NCBI RefSeq assembly: GCF_003945765.1
Contig: NZ_CP027712.1
Location: forward strand, 6,138,001-6,202,000
Reading direction: 5' to 3'
Origin: Pseudomonas chlororaphis subsp. chlororaphis
GTDB lineage: Bacteria > Pseudomonadota > Gammaproteobacteria > Pseudomonadales > Pseudomonadaceae
Length of the DNA: 64,000 bases
A program made the translations under genes and the position numbers. The notes below the pieces were generated by a model. The model searched no databases, was not told the DNA's origin, and saw nothing but the letters and a program-made list of their open reading frames with translations. Shown one piece after another: positions 1 to 11,556 of the stretch (its first letter is position 1; the number at the start of each line of letters is the position of its first letter).

Positions 1-76
1 TCTCTACCGCTCGACTTGCATGTGTTAGGCCTGCCGCCAGCGTTCAATCTGAGCCATGATCAAACTCTTCAGTTCA
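1..76 (-). rRNA. rrs: 16S ribosomal RNA, 5' end (partial)
   Basis: Read on the minus strand, this stretch carries the universal 16S 5' sequence: GAAGAGTTTGATCATGGCTC is at about 53-72, followed by the GGCGGCAGGCCTAACACATG block. The gene runs off the left edge. The mature 5' end is placed near 76 by comparison with known Pseudomonas 16S starts, so it is good to a few bases. It is driven by the tandem promoters at 272-611, and tyrS lies upstream on the same strand. Confidence 0.97.
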
Positions 77-224
77 AACATCTTTGGGTTTTGAGAAAAC
101 CCTAAACTTGGCTCAGCAATCGTTGGTTACATCTTTGATTTCTCGCGGAGTAACTTGTGATGCTGATAATCTTTCTGACTACCAGTCCGACCCCACAAGC
201 ACCCACACGAATTGCTTGATTCAG

Positions 225-236
225 TTGTTAAAGAGC
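225..236 (-). promoter_or_regulatory. boxA antitermination element of the rrn leader
   Basis: The minus strand reads GCTCTTTAACAA, matching the enterobacterial rrn boxA core. In the family it recruits NusB/NusE (S10) so RNA polymerase reads through rRNA genes without Rho termination. It lies about 150 bases upstream of the 16S 5' end and downstream of all three promoters, which is the expected order. Confidence 0.85.
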
Positions 237-271
237 GGTTGGTTAAGTCTTTCGTCTCAACCGAGGCGCGC

Positions 272-299
272 ATTCTACAGCAGCCCCTGTATCTGTCAA
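272..299 (-). promoter_or_regulatory. rrn promoter, proximal
   Basis: Minus-strand -35 TTGACA at 294-299, a 16-nt spacer, and -10 TAGAAT at 272-277. A GC-rich discriminator (GCGCGCC) follows, which is typical of stringently controlled stable-RNA promoters. Confidence 0.75.
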
Positions 300-380
300 G
301 CGGTTATTTTAAGAAGTTTTCAAAGTTTCCTTTGCAACTTCAACCACTTGCGCCTCCGATCTCTCGTCAGCGGGAGGCGA

Positions 381-408
381 ATTCTACAGCGTTACACGCT
401 GCTGTCAA
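381..408 (-). promoter_or_regulatory. rrn promoter, middle
   Basis: Minus-strand -35 TTGACA at 403-408, a 16-nt spacer, and -10 TAGAAT at 381-386, followed by TCGCCTCCCGC. Same -35, -10 and spacer length as the proximal element. Confidence 0.75.
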
Positions 409-583
409 CACCTCTTTTTCTCCGCTTTCGACCGAGAAGATCGAATCGTTAACTCGGCGAAAACTGACTGCCCAATCAACTCCTTCGGGCTTCGATGAAC
501 TGAAGCGTAACCGCTGTCGAAAGCCGCGTAACTCGTTGAATCTCAAGGAGTTTTCCGTTTCGACTGCGCCGGAAGTGGGGCGA

Positions 584-611
584 ATTATAGAGAGATATAA
601 TTCGCCGTCAA
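584..611 (-). promoter_or_regulatory. rrn promoter, distal
   Basis: Minus-strand -35 TTGACG at 606-611, a 16-nt spacer, and a perfect -10 TATAAT at 584-589, followed by a TCGCCCC discriminator. It starts 15 bases downstream of the tyrS stop codon, so there is no room for a separate tyrS terminator. Confidence 0.75.
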
Positions 612-626
612 CACCTATTTTCAGTT

Positions 627-1826
627 TTATTCGGATTTAAGCGTAATACGTGCAAAAGCCTTCTTTCCAGCCTGGCAGACATGAGTCGAGCCGACAGCCC
701 ATATAAAGGAACGCTCAACAACCTCACCATCTACACGCACACCACCAGAGCCGAGCAGGTCACGCGCCATTGCCGAGTTCTTTACCAAGCCCGCCTTATT
801 AAGGACAGCCGCGATCGGCATATCTTCAGCAGCAGCCAGCTCGATCTCAGGCAGATCATCCGGCAACTCACCATCCTTCATGCGGTTGCCCGCAGCACGA
901 TGAGCATTCGCTGCAGCTTCCTCACCATGGAAACGCGCAACGATTTCTTCAGCCAGCTTGATCTTGATATCCCGCGGATTCGCACCCGCCTCGACATCTG
1001 CCTTAAAGGAAAGAATCTCATCCATGGAGCGGAAGCTCAGCAGCTCAAAGTAACGCCACATCAACGCATCTGGAATGGAAACCAGCTTGCTATACATAAC
1101 ACCCGGCGCTTCCTGGATACCTACATAGTTACCCAGCGACTTGGACATCTTCTTGACGCCGCCCAACCCCTCGAGCAACGGCATCGTCAGAATGCACTGA
1201 GCCTCTTGACCATAACCGCGCTGCAGCTCACGCCCCATCAACAGATTGAACTTCTGATCGGTACCGCCCAACTCCACATCGGCACGCAGTGCCACAGAGT
1301 CATAACCCTGAACCAGCGGATAGAGGAACTCGTGAATGGCAATGGGTTGATTGGTGGAATAGCGCTTGTCGAAGTCGTCACGCTCGAGCATGCGAGCAAC
1401 GGTGTACTGGGAAGTCAGGCGAATGAAGTCCGCAGGCCCCATCTTGTCCATCCAGGTGGAGTTGAAGGCCACCTCGGTTTTCGCCGGGTCGAGAATCTTG
1501 AACACCTGGCTCTTGTAGGTCTCGGCATTTTCGAGGACCTGCTCGCGAGTCAGTGGCGGACGAGTTGCGCTCTTGCCACTCGGATCACCGATCATCCCGG
1601 TGAAGTCGCCGATCAGGAAGATCACCTGATGACCCAGATCCTGGAACTGGCGCAGCTTATTAATAAGCACGGTATGACCCAGGTGCAAATCCGGCGCCGT
1701 TGGGTCGAAGCCAGCCTTAATACGCAGCGGCTGGCCGCGCTTGAGCTTTTCGATCAGCTCGGACTCGACCAACAACTCTTCTGCACCACGTTTGATCAGC
1801 GCTAGCTGCTCTTCAACCGACTTCAT
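627..1826 (-). CDS. tyrS: Tyrosine--tRNA ligase
   Basis: Charges tRNA-Tyr in the cytoplasm. The 399-residue product has the class I signature HLGH at residues 48-51 within [12 protein letters not shown], a KMSKS loop near residue 230, and a C-terminal S4-like RNA-binding domain from about residue 340. The start at MKSVEEQ was preferred to an upstream in-frame ATG because the extra 19 residues are unlike the family. P. aeruginosa has two tyrosyl-tRNA synthetases; the copy beside the rrn operon is the one called TyrZ there, and this gene has the same position. It points towards the 16S gene. Confidence 0.95.
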   Translation of the reverse strand: MKSVEEQLALIKRGAEELLVESELIEKLKRGQPLRIKAGFDPTAPDLHLGHTVLINKLRQFQDLGHQVIFLIGDFTGMIGDPSGKSATRPPLTREQVLENAETYKSQVFKILDPAKTEVAFNSTWMDKMGPADFIRLTSQYTVARMLERDDFDKRYSTNQPIAIHEFLYPLVQGYDSVALRADVELGGTDQKFNLLMGRELQRGYGQEAQCILTMPLLEGLGGVKKMSKSLGNYVGIQEAPGVMYSKLVSIPDALMWRYFELLSFRSMDEILSFKADVEAGANPRDIKIKLAEEIVARFHGEEAAANAHRAAGNRMKDGELPDDLPEIELAAAEDMPIAAVLNKAGLVKNSAMARDLLGSGGVRVDGEVVERSFIWAVGSTHVCQAGKKAFARITLKSE

Positions 1827-2037
1827 AACAGACCCGCAAGGCTCAGATTCAAAGGGAACCAACCATACAAGATCAGCGCCCAATTACAAGTTTTGCCCGG
1901 CGTACGGATGGCTTTCCGCGAACAGGACGTCCGCAGGCTTGCTTAACAGATGATTTGGTTATATTTTATACAGTTATTTCATCTTCATCATGTCATTCAT
2001 CTTTTCCAATTCATCTTCTTCAAAGTCAAAATTACTT

Positions 2038-4562
<2,525 letters not shown>

Positions 4563-4575
4563 TCGCCAGACAGCA

Positions 4576-4609
4576 AAACGCCGCAGAGCCCGAAAACCCT
4601 GCGGCGCTT
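4576..4609. terminator. Bidirectional terminator between anmK and erpA
   Basis: Perfect 8-bp arms CGCCGCAG (4579-4586) and CTGCGGCG (4599-4606), flanked by A-rich sequence on the left and CTT on the right. It sits between the convergent genes anmK and erpA. Confidence 0.75.
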
Positions 4610-4629
4610 GGTAAAACCTTATTCAGCGA

Positions 4630-4980
4630 TCAGATCGAGAACGAAGACCCGCAACCGCAGGTGGTTGTGGCATTCGGGTTCTTGATCACGAAACGCGAAC
4701 CTTCCAGACCTTCCTGATAATCCACCTCGGCACCCGCCAGATACTGGAAGCTCATCGGATCGACCACCAGGCTGACGCCTTCGCGCTCGACGATGGTGTC
4801 GTCATCCGCGACTTCTTCATCGAAAGTGAAGCCGTACTGAAACCCTGAACAACCGCCGCCCGTAACGAATACGCGCAGCTTCAAGCGATCATTACCCTCT
4901 TCATCGACCAGGCTCTTCACCTTGTGCGCGGCACCGTGGGTGAATTGCAAAGCCGTGGGGGTGAAGGATTCGACGCTCAT
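4630..4980 (-). CDS. erpA: Iron-sulfur cluster insertion protein ErpA
   Basis: A-type carrier that delivers [4Fe-4S] clusters to apo-proteins, including the isoprenoid enzymes IspG/IspH. The 116-residue product has the three family cysteines: C44 in GGGCSG, and C108 and C110 in CGCGSSF at the C-terminus. The full-length match and invariant C-x(n)-CxC pattern make this secure; the ErpA rather than IscA label rests on the [13 protein letters not shown] region and on the neighbouring argC and anmK. Confidence 0.95.
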   Translation of the reverse strand: MSVESFTPTALQFTHGAAHKVKSLVDEEGNDRLKLRVFVTGGGCSGFQYGFTFDEEVADDDTIVEREGVSLVVDPMSFQYLAGAEVDYQEGLEGSRFVIKNPNATTTCGCGSSFSI

Positions 4981-5103
4981 GCTGACTATCTCCCGGCGTT
5001 ACGCCGCCATAATGCGTGATGACGCGCATTATCCGCTTCTCCCAGAAAAGCGGTCAACTATTGTTACGGTATATCAATAAGCCCAGGGCTTACCGCAAAA
5101 TGC

Positions 5104-5128
5104 AAAAAGGCCCGGTAACGGGCCTTTT
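5104..5128 (-). terminator. Rho-independent terminator after argC
   Basis: A 10-bp stem AAAAGGCCCG / CGGGCCTTTT (5105-5114 and 5119-5128) with a GTAA loop. On the minus strand it ends in a U-run. It lies between the argC stop and the erpA start, so it separates the two transcripts. Confidence 0.85.
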
Positions 5129-5147
5129 GCTGAGGCAGGCAGACGCC

Positions 5148-6182
5148 TTAAGGCAGCATGCCGGCGTGGGACAGGCCCAGACGCTCGTCCAGACCGAACA
5201 GGATGTTCAGGTTCTGTACGGCTTGGCCCGACGCGCCTTTGACCAGGTTATCGATCACCGACAACACGACCACCAGATCGCCATCCTGAGGACGGTGCAC
5301 GGCAATCCGGCATACGTTGGCGCCCCGCACGCTGCGGGTTTCCGGATGGCTGCCCGCCGGCATCACATCCACGAACGGCTCGTTGGCATAACGTTTCTCG
5401 AACAGCGCCTGCAGGTCCACCGACTTGTCCACGACAGTGGCATAGAGTGTCGAGTGAATGCCACGGATCATCGGCGTCAGGTGAGGCACGAACGTCAGGC
5501 CGACATCCTTGCCCGCCGCACGGCGCAGGCCCTGGCGAATCTCCGGCAGGTGACGATGACCTTTGACCGCATAGGCCTTCATGCTTTCCGAGGTCTCGGA
5601 GTACAGGGAACCGACGCTGGCGCCCCGACCAGCACCGCTGACACCCGACTTGCAGTCGGCGATCAAGCGCAAAGTGTCGGCCAGCCCCGCCTCCAGCAAT
5701 GGCAGGAAGCCGAGCTGGGTAGCGGTCGGGTAGCAACCCGGAACAGCGATCAGGCGGGCCTTCTTGATCTGCTCGCGATTGACTTCCGGCAGGCCATAGA
5801 CGGCTTCGTCGAGCAACTCAGGGGCCCCATGGGGCTGGCCGTACCACTTGGCCCACTCATCGGCGTCCTGCAGACGGAAGTCCGCCGACAGGTCGATGAC
5901 CTTGGTACCGGCAGCCAGCAGCTCACCCGCCAGGGCATGGGCAACACCGTGCGGAGTCGCGAAGAACACCACATCGCAGGCACCGAGGGTCTTGATGTCC
6001 GGAACGCTGAATGCCAGGCCGTCATAGTGGCCTCGCAGGTTCGGGTACATATCGGCGACGGCAAGGCCTGCCTCAGATCGGGAAGTGATGACCACCACTT
6101 CAGCCTGCGGATGCTGTGCCAACAGACGCAGCAGTTCGACACCGGTGTAACCCGTGCCGCCGACGATACCGACCTTGACCAT
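5148..6182 (-). CDS. argC: N-acetyl-gamma-glutamyl-phosphate reductase
   Basis: Third step of arginine synthesis: NADPH-dependent reduction of N-acetylglutamyl phosphate to the semialdehyde. The 344-residue product begins [14 protein letters not shown], a Rossmann nucleotide-binding loop, and has the catalytic cysteine in [12 protein letters not shown]. The start was set at this M because the preceding 24 codons lack family similarity. Length fits type 1 ArgC. Confidence 0.96.
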   Translation of the reverse strand: MVKVGIVGGTGYTGVELLRLLAQHPQAEVVVITSRSEAGLAVADMYPNLRGHYDGLAFSVPDIKTLGACDVVFFATPHGVAHALAGELLAAGTKVIDLSADFRLQDADEWAKWYGQPHGAPELLDEAVYGLPEVNREQIKKARLIAVPGCYPTATQLGFLPLLEAGLADTLRLIADCKSGVSGAGRGASVGSLYSETSESMKAYAVKGHRHLPEIRQGLRRAAGKDVGLTFVPHLTPMIRGIHSTLYATVVDKSVDLQALFEKRYANEPFVDVMPAGSHPETRSVRGANVCRIAVHRPQDGDLVVVLSVIDNLVKGASGQAVQNLNILFGLDERLGLSHAGMLP

Positions 6183-6316
6183 AAACCTGCCCTCAACGAA
6201 CCCACTGGAAAGCCGTCGATGATAGGGGCCGAAAGACCCTGCGACAACCGTCAAGGTGACGTGCGGACGCTCCTGCCACTACTATCTTCGCTACCGTGAA
6301 CCTGGGAATAACCGAA

Positions 6317-6748
6317 ATGCTCTATCTGTGGCTCAAAGCCTTTCACATCGTCAGTCTGGTCTGCTGGTTTGCCGGTCTGTTCTACCTGCCGCGCCTGTTC
6401 GTTTATCACGCTCAAAGCGAAGACACGATCAGCAAGGAACGCTTCAGCATCATGGAGCGCAAGCTGTACCGCGGAATCATGGGCCCAGCGATGATTGCCA
6501 CGCTGATTTTCGGTATCTGGCTGCTGAGCCTGAACCCCAGCGCCTACTTCGGCCAGGGCGGCTGGATGCATGCCAAGCTGACCCTGGTGGTCATCCTGAT
6601 TGGCTACCACCATATGTGCGGCGCCCAGGTGAAACGTTTTGCCCGTGGCGAAAACACCCGCAGCCATGTCTTTTACCGCTGGTTCAATGAAGTGCCAGTT
6701 CTGCTATTGCTGGCTATCGTAATTCTGGTCGTCGTCCGGCCGTTCTAA
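6317..6748 (+). CDS. hemJ: Protoporphyrinogen IX oxidase HemJ
   Basis: Penultimate heme-synthesis enzyme in bacteria lacking HemG/HemY. A 143-residue integral membrane protein with four hydrophobic segments; the first carries the family pattern FHIVSLVCWFAGLFYLPRLF with a conserved His. The ATG at 6317 is preferred to the in-frame GTG at 6296, which would add seven non-conserved residues. It is divergent from argC. Confidence 0.93.
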   Translation: MLYLWLKAFHIVSLVCWFAGLFYLPRLFVYHAQSEDTISKERFSIMERKLYRGIMGPAMIATLIFGIWLLSLNPSAYFGQGGWMHAKLTLVVILIGYHHMCGAQVKRFARGENTRSHVFYRWFNEVPVLLLLAIVILVVVRPF

Positions 6749-6782
6749 CTTCTACTAGCCGTCATTATTCGGGGTACTTCCA

Positions 6783-7751
6783 ATGTCGCTGCCCGCTCTG
6801 CTCGAACAACGCTTGCGCCTGCCTGTCGTGGCTGCGCCGATGTTCCTGATTTCCAATCCACAACTGGTTCTGGCGTGCTGCCGCAATGGGGTGGTCGGCA
6901 GTTTCCCTGCCCTCAACCAGCGTGAAAGCAGTGGTTTCAAGGCCTGGCTGGAAGAAATCGAAGCAGGCCTTGCGACCCTGGAAAACCCCGCGCCCTATGC
7001 CGTCAACCTGATCGTGCATCACAGCAACCCACGCTTGAATGCCGACCTGGCGATCTGCATCGAACACAAGGTGCCTATCGTCATCACCAGCCTGGGAGCG
7101 GTGAAGGAACTGGTCGATGCAGTGCATGCCTATGGAGGCCTGGTCTTCCATGACGTCACCACCCGGCGCCATGCGGAAAAAGCCGCCGAGGCCGGGGTCG
7201 ATGGCCTGATCGCCGTAGCCGCCGGCGCCGGTGGCCACGCCGGGACCTGGAGCCCGTTCTCCCTGATCGCCGAAATCCGCCAGTTCTTCGACAAGACGCT
7301 GCTGCTGGCTGGCTGCCTGAACCACGGCCACGAGATCCTCGCCGCACAGTTGCTCGGCGCCGACCTCGCCTACTTCGGCACGCGTTTTATCGGCACCACG
7401 GAAAGCCATGCGCCGGAGGCCTACAAGGAGATGCTGCTGAGCGCCAAGGCCGCCGACATTGTGCACACCGCGGCAGTCTCCGGGGTTCCAGCAAGCTTCA
7501 TGCGCCAAAGCCTGGAAAACGCCGGCTTCGACCTTGCCGCCCTGCAGGGCAAAGGCGAAGTCAACTTCGGCTCGAAACTCAAGCCGCTCAGCGATGAAGC
7601 CAAAGCCTGGAAAACCGTGTGGTCCGCCGGACAAGGCGTCGGTGAAATCGATGACTTGCCGAGCGTCGATCAACTGGTCGCCCGCCTGGACGCCGAATAC
7701 CGTGCCGCGCAGGAGCTGGCCGCCCGGCTACCGCAACGCTGGCCGCGCTGA
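6783..7751 (+). CDS. Nitronate monooxygenase family protein (2-nitropropane dioxygenase-like)
   Basis: An FMN-dependent TIM-barrel enzyme of 322 residues. It opens PVVAAPMFLISNPQLVLACC, the usual N-terminus of the family, and has the phosphate-binding stretch AAGAGGHAGTWSPFSL near residues 143-158. The family oxidises alkyl nitronates such as propionate-3-nitronate; the natural substrate here cannot be read from sequence. The gene starts 34 bases after hemJ on the same strand. Confidence 0.88.
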   Translation: MSLPALLEQRLRLPVVAAPMFLISNPQLVLACCRNGVVGSFPALNQRESSGFKAWLEEIEAGLATLENPAPYAVNLIVHHSNPRLNADLAICIEHKVPIVITSLGAVKELVDAVHAYGGLVFHDVTTRRHAEKAAEAGVDGLIAVAAGAGGHAGTWSPFSLIAEIRQFFDKTLLLAGCLNHGHEILAAQLLGADLAYFGTRFIGTTESHAPEAYKEMLLSAKAADIVHTAAVSGVPASFMRQSLENAGFDLAALQGKGEVNFGSKLKPLSDEAKAWKTVWSAGQGVGEIDDLPSVDQLVARLDAEYRAAQELAARLPQRWPR

Positions 7752-7843
7752 ATCGCTGATGTTTTTTGGCCAGCAACGGACGGCTGGCCTTAAACTGTCG
7801 CCCTGCGAAAGCCCTCTCTATATAGCCGACAAGGACGCCCTGC

Positions 7844-8707
7844 ATGAGCCAAGACCGTTTCAAGATCGTATTTGACGGGGCTCTGCTTCCGGGTGTCGAC
7901 ATCGAACATGCCAAGCAGAAAATCGCCAAGCTGTTCAAAAGTGATATCGCTGCGATCGAGCCTCTGTTCAAGGGACAAAACATCACCCTCAAGCGCGACC
8001 TCTCCCAACAAGACGCGGACATCTATCTCGCCGCGCTGAACCAGGCCGGGATCGCCCCACGCATCGAACCGGATCTTGCCCCAGGCGCCAGCCAACCGGC
8101 ACCTCAGCCTGCTCCCCCAGCACCAGCACCTTCGGTGGACTTGCCCCAGGCAGAACCCACCGCGACAAGTGACTGGCAACGCCCGGCCCCTACGCCGACG
8201 CCAGACCCCATGGCCGGCGCGGGTACTTCGCCCTACACCCCGCCTCAAGCCACAGTGGGCGATCCCCTTCCCGAGTTTGGCGAGCTGAAGTTCTACACCG
8301 TCGAAGGACGCATCGGGCGCCTGCGCTATCTCGCCTGGACCCTGGTGCTGATCCTGCTGACTACCCTGGCCGGCGGCTTCCTGACCGCGGCTCTGGTCGG
8401 CAACAGCCTGCAAGTGACGGGAATGATCTTCCTCGGCGTCGTAGCACTGGCCTTCGCCTATCTGAACATCACCATTTCCGTTCAGCGCCTGCATGACCTG
8501 GGCTGGTCGGGTTGGCTCTGGCTGCTGAATTTGCTGCCTTTTGTGTACGCAGTGTTTCCGCTGCTGCTGGCGATCCTGCCGGGCAACACCGGCGCCAATC
8601 GTTACGGCGCGCCGCCTCCGCCAAACAGTGGAGCGGTCAAGGGGCTTGCCGCGCTGTGGATAATCGTTTTGCTGCTGTCCTTCATCGGTGGTCTCAGCTC
8701 GGTCTAG
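7844..8707 (+). CDS. DUF805 membrane protein with N-terminal soluble domain
   Basis: A 287-residue protein in two parts. Residues 1-75 form a soluble alpha/beta domain (MSQDRFKIVFDGALLPGV..., with repeated KxxIAxLFK-type helices). A Pro/Ala-rich linker of about 60 residues follows, then a DUF805 domain from about residue 148 with FYTVEGRIGRLRYLAW and YLNITISVQRLHDLGWSGWLW and four hydrophobic helices. DUF805 proteins are inner-membrane proteins of unknown role. The N-terminal part resembles domains fused to DUF805 elsewhere in pseudomonads, from memory only. Confidence 0.8.
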   Translation: MSQDRFKIVFDGALLPGVDIEHAKQKIAKLFKSDIAAIEPLFKGQNITLKRDLSQQDADIYLAALNQAGIAPRIEPDLAPGASQPAPQPAPPAPAPSVDLPQAEPTATSDWQRPAPTPTPDPMAGAGTSPYTPPQATVGDPLPEFGELKFYTVEGRIGRLRYLAWTLVLILLTTLAGGFLTAALVGNSLQVTGMIFLGVVALAFAYLNITISVQRLHDLGWSGWLWLLNLLPFVYAVFPLLLAILPGNTGANRYGAPPPPNSGAVKGLAALWIIVLLLSFIGGLSSV

Positions 8708-8836
8708 GGCGCCGAGAACAGGAGCAGTGAAAGCAGCAAGCCCGCCCCGGCCACCTGTAGACTATCGGATTGAATTAACGCGCCGCTGCCTGGGACTTTT
8801 CCCCACAGGCAACCGGCCGTTGCAATGGAGAACCGC

Positions 8837-9625
8837 ATGACCCGTTACGCTCTGATCACCGGCGCCTCCAGCGGCATAGGCCTGGCCCTGGCCGAAGCTC
8901 TGGCCCGGCGCGGCCGCAGCCTGCTCCTGGTGGCCCGTCAGCGTGATCAGCTGGAAAGCATCGCCATCGAGTTGACCCAACGCTTTGGTGTAGAGGTGCT
9001 GTTCCGTGCCTGCGACCTGTCCGAGCCTTTGCGGCTTTCGGGCTTCCTGCTGGAGCTGGAAGAAGGCGACCGGCAGATCGATCTATTGGTGAACTGCGCC
9101 GGCATCGGCACCTGCGGCCCCTTCCTCGCCCAGGACTGGATGACCGAGCAGGACCTGATCGAAGTGAACATTCTGGCCCTTACCCGGCTGTGCCATGCCC
9201 TGGGCAACAGCATGGCCTTGCAGGGCGGCGGGCAGATTCTCAACGTCGCTTCGATCGCCGGCTTCTATCCCGGCCCCTGGATGAGCACCTACTACGCCAG
9301 CAAGGCCTATGTGCTGCACTTCTCCGAAGGCCTGCGCGAAGAGCTGAAAAACAATGCAGTGAAGGTTTCCGTGCTCTGCCCCGGCCCGACCCGCACCGGT
9401 TTCTTTGATACCGCCCAGTTGAACACCAGCAAGCTTAACGACAGCAAACTGCTGATGAGCCCGGAAGAAGTCGCGCTGTACACTGTGCGCGCCCTGGACA
9501 AGAATCGCGCCATTATCATCCCCGGCCGCCGCAACCGCTGGTTTGCGTTCAGCCCGCGCCTGGGTTCACGCTGGCTGACCCGCAAGATTTCCGGCGCCGT
9601 CAACAAAGCCTATTGCCCGCGCTGA
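8837..9625 (+). CDS. Short-chain dehydrogenase/reductase (SDR)
   Basis: A 262-residue classical SDR with the cofactor loop TGASSGIG at residues 8-15, the NCAG motif, and a catalytic Ser in NVASIAG with YYASK. The C-terminal tail RRNRWFAFSPRLGSRWLTRKI is basic and hydrophobic, suggesting peripheral membrane association. The ATG at 8837 is chosen because GGAG lies 7 bases upstream; the ATG at 8825 has no such site. The substrate is not predictable. Confidence 0.9.
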   Translation: MTRYALITGASSGIGLALAEALARRGRSLLLVARQRDQLESIAIELTQRFGVEVLFRACDLSEPLRLSGFLLELEEGDRQIDLLVNCAGIGTCGPFLAQDWMTEQDLIEVNILALTRLCHALGNSMALQGGGQILNVASIAGFYPGPWMSTYYASKAYVLHFSEGLREELKNNAVKVSVLCPGPTRTGFFDTAQLNTSKLNDSKLLMSPEEVALYTVRALDKNRAIIIPGRRNRWFAFSPRLGSRWLTRKISGAVNKAYCPR

Positions 9626-9704
9626 CCTGGCAACCATCTAAGGCTGGGCGCACTCGGCTTGCCTGAGTACACTCAGCCCGGACCAACACAACGGAGAAAC
9701 AGCT

Positions 9705-10043
9705 GTGGATACTCTGTTCACCAAGATCATCAACCGGGAAATACCGGCGAAGATCATCTATGAGGACGACCAGGTTCTGGCCTTCTACGATATCGCCCCA
9801 CAGGCCCCCGTGCATTTCCTGGTAGTTCCGAAAAAGCCGGTACGCACCCTCAATGACCTGACCGAAGACGACAAGCTGCTGGCCGGACATATCCTGTTCA
9901 CCGCCCAGCGTCTGGCCAGGGAGCTGGGCTGCGAAGAAGGCTTCCGGGTCGTCATGAACTGCAATGAACTCGGTGGCCAGACCGTGTATCACATTCACAT
10001 GCACGTTCTGGGTCAGCGCCAGATGCACTGGCCGCCGGGCTGA
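9705..10043 (+). CDS. HIT family purine nucleoside phosphoramidase (HinT-like)
   Basis: A 112-residue histidine-triad protein. The signature HIHMH near the C-terminus (QTVYHIHMHVLGQRQM) supplies the catalytic His, and the N-terminus LFTKIINREIPAKIIYEDD is typical of HinT. The family hydrolyses AMP-amine linkages. The start is GTG, preceded by GGAG at 9692-9695. Confidence 0.93.
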   Translation: MDTLFTKIINREIPAKIIYEDDQVLAFYDIAPQAPVHFLVVPKKPVRTLNDLTEDDKLLAGHILFTAQRLARELGCEEGFRVVMNCNELGGQTVYHIHMHVLGQRQMHWPPG

Positions 10044-10168
10044 TCCCCATCCAAGGTGCGCGACAGCACACTTCTCGCCCGCTTTTGCCGGGAGTGTGCT
10101 GATCCAGCGCAGGCCTCTGCCCATCGATTGGGGTAAACTGGCCGCCGTGATTCTTCCCGGAGGTAAGC

Positions 10169-10816
10169 ATGACTACCCAACGTCACTACTCGCCGATTGA
10201 CCGTCTACTGCTGCAGGCAGATGCAGCAATGCGTACCTTGCTGCCCTTCAGCGGCCAGCCTTATCGCCCTTCCCCTGCAATCGTGCAGCCGGACGTGCAG
10301 ATGAGCGAAGAGGACACCAAGCATGTCGCCGGCCTGATGCGCATCAACCATACCGGCGAAGTCTGCGCCCAGGCGCTGTACCAGGGCCAGGCACTGACCG
10401 CCAAGCTGCCGCAAGTGCGCGCCGCCATGGAGCATGCCGCGGAAGAAGAAATCGATCATCTGGTCTGGTGCGAGCAACGCATTCACCAACTGGGTAGCCA
10501 CACCAGCGTGCTCAACCCGCTGTTTTATGGCATGTCATTCGGCATCGGCGCAGTGGCCGGGCTGATCAGCGACAAGGTCAGCCTGGGTTTCGTGGCCGCT
10601 ACTGAAGATCAGGTGTGCAAACACCTCAACGAACACCTTGAGCAATTGCCGGCCGAGGACGAAAAATCCCGGGCGATTCTCGAGCAGATGCGCATCGACG
10701 AAGAACAACACGCCGAAAGCGCCCTGGACGCGGGCGGATTCCGTTTCCCGGCGCCGGTAAAGTTCGGTATGAGCCTACTGGCCAAGGTCATGACCAAAAG
10801 CACTTACCGGATCTGA
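10169..10816 (+). CDS. coq7: 3-demethoxyubiquinol 3-hydroxylase (Coq7)
   Basis: Di-iron monooxygenase of late ubiquinone biosynthesis. The 215-residue protein has carboxylate-bridged iron ligands in [31 protein letters not shown] and [16 protein letters not shown], and a hydrophobic patch for membrane association. Pseudomonads use Coq7 where E. coli uses UbiF. A terminator follows at 10839-10863. Confidence 0.95.
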   Translation: MTTQRHYSPIDRLLLQADAAMRTLLPFSGQPYRPSPAIVQPDVQMSEEDTKHVAGLMRINHTGEVCAQALYQGQALTAKLPQVRAAMEHAAEEEIDHLVWCEQRIHQLGSHTSVLNPLFYGMSFGIGAVAGLISDKVSLGFVAATEDQVCKHLNEHLEQLPAEDEKSRAILEQMRIDEEQHAESALDAGGFRFPAPVKFGMSLLAKVMTKSTYRI

Positions 10817-10838
10817 TCGATACAAATCGCAGGCAAAA

Positions 10839-10863
10839 AAAGGGCGCTTTTTCAGCGCCCTTT
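10839..10863. terminator. Bidirectional terminator between coq7 and osmC
   Basis: Arms AAAGGGCGCT (10839-10848) and AGCGCCCTTT (10854-10863), with an A-run on the left and T-rich sequence on the right. It serves two convergent genes. Confidence 0.85.
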
Positions 10864-10898
10864 CTTTTGCCGCGAATTCAGAAGGGTTGAATGGCGAC

Positions 10899-11321
10899 TC
10901 AACCGAGCTCGACGATTTCGTAATCGTGAGTGATGGCAACCCCGGCCGCACCGAGCATGATCGATGCCGAGCAGTATTTTTCCGCCGACAGCTCGATGGC
11001 GCGCTTGACCTGGGCTTCTTTCAACCCGCGGCCCTTGACCACAAAGTGCATGTGGATCTTGGTGAAGACCTTGGGATCCTCTGTCGCACGCTCGGCGTCG
11101 AGGAAGGCTTCGCAACTTTCGACAGCCTGGCGGGATTTCTTCAGGATGCTGACCACGTCGAAGTTGCTGCAACCGCCTACGCCGAGCAGGAGCATTTCCA
11201 TCGGGCGCACGCCCAGGTTACGACCACCGGCTTCCGGCGGGCCATCCATTACCACCACATGACCGCTGCCCGATTCCCCGAGGAACATGGCTTCGCCAGC
11301 CCATTGGATGCGTGCCTTCAT
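10899..11321 (-). CDS. OsmC family protein (YhfA type)
   Basis: A 140-residue OsmC/Ohr-fold protein. Cysteines lie in LLGVGGCSNFDVV and QAVESCEAF, the two positions used as the redox pair in this family. The start MKARIQWAGEAMF was chosen over an upstream codon because homologues begin there. OsmC proteins reduce organic or inorganic peroxides; YhfA-type members are less well characterised. It is convergent with coq7 and divergent from vfr. Confidence 0.88.
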   Translation of the reverse strand: MKARIQWAGEAMFLGESGSGHVVVMDGPPEAGGRNLGVRPMEMLLLGVGGCSNFDVVSILKKSRQAVESCEAFLDAERATEDPKVFTKIHMHFVVKGRGLKEAQVKRAIELSAEKYCSASIMLGAAGVAITHDYEIVELG

Positions 11322-11556
11322 CGCCAAGACTCCACTGCTAAAAAAGGGTCGCCAGCTTAGCACAGGGGCCCGGGATGGCAGCGCTTTGCCTGTTCAGGTG
11401 CCACACTCAGTTCTGATAGGAAAATTCTTAATTACCCAAAGGAAGCGTCTGTTAAGCTGGCGCCAAATCACTGGCGCATTGCCAGCTATCGGCGATCCAG
11501 CTTGACCGCCCCATAAAAAATCAAATCACACCGTGCTGTCTTTTCGGGATACAACC

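Larger units (their letters stand above)
77..626 (-). promoter_or_regulatory. rrn operon leader and promoter region (no protein gene)
   Basis: This 550-base stretch between the 16S gene and tyrS is the transcribed leader plus promoters of the rRNA operon. From the 16S side it holds a hairpin with 7-bp arms at 86-92 and 96-102, a boxA antitermination site at 225-236, and three promoter-like elements at 272-299, 381-408 and 584-611. Open reading frames in it have no ribosome binding sites and no recognisable products. Confidence 0.85.

Noticed and set aside
84..640. Two open frames in the rrn leader
   Set aside because: They lie across boxA and the promoters on the opposite strand to the rRNA gene and have no start signals.
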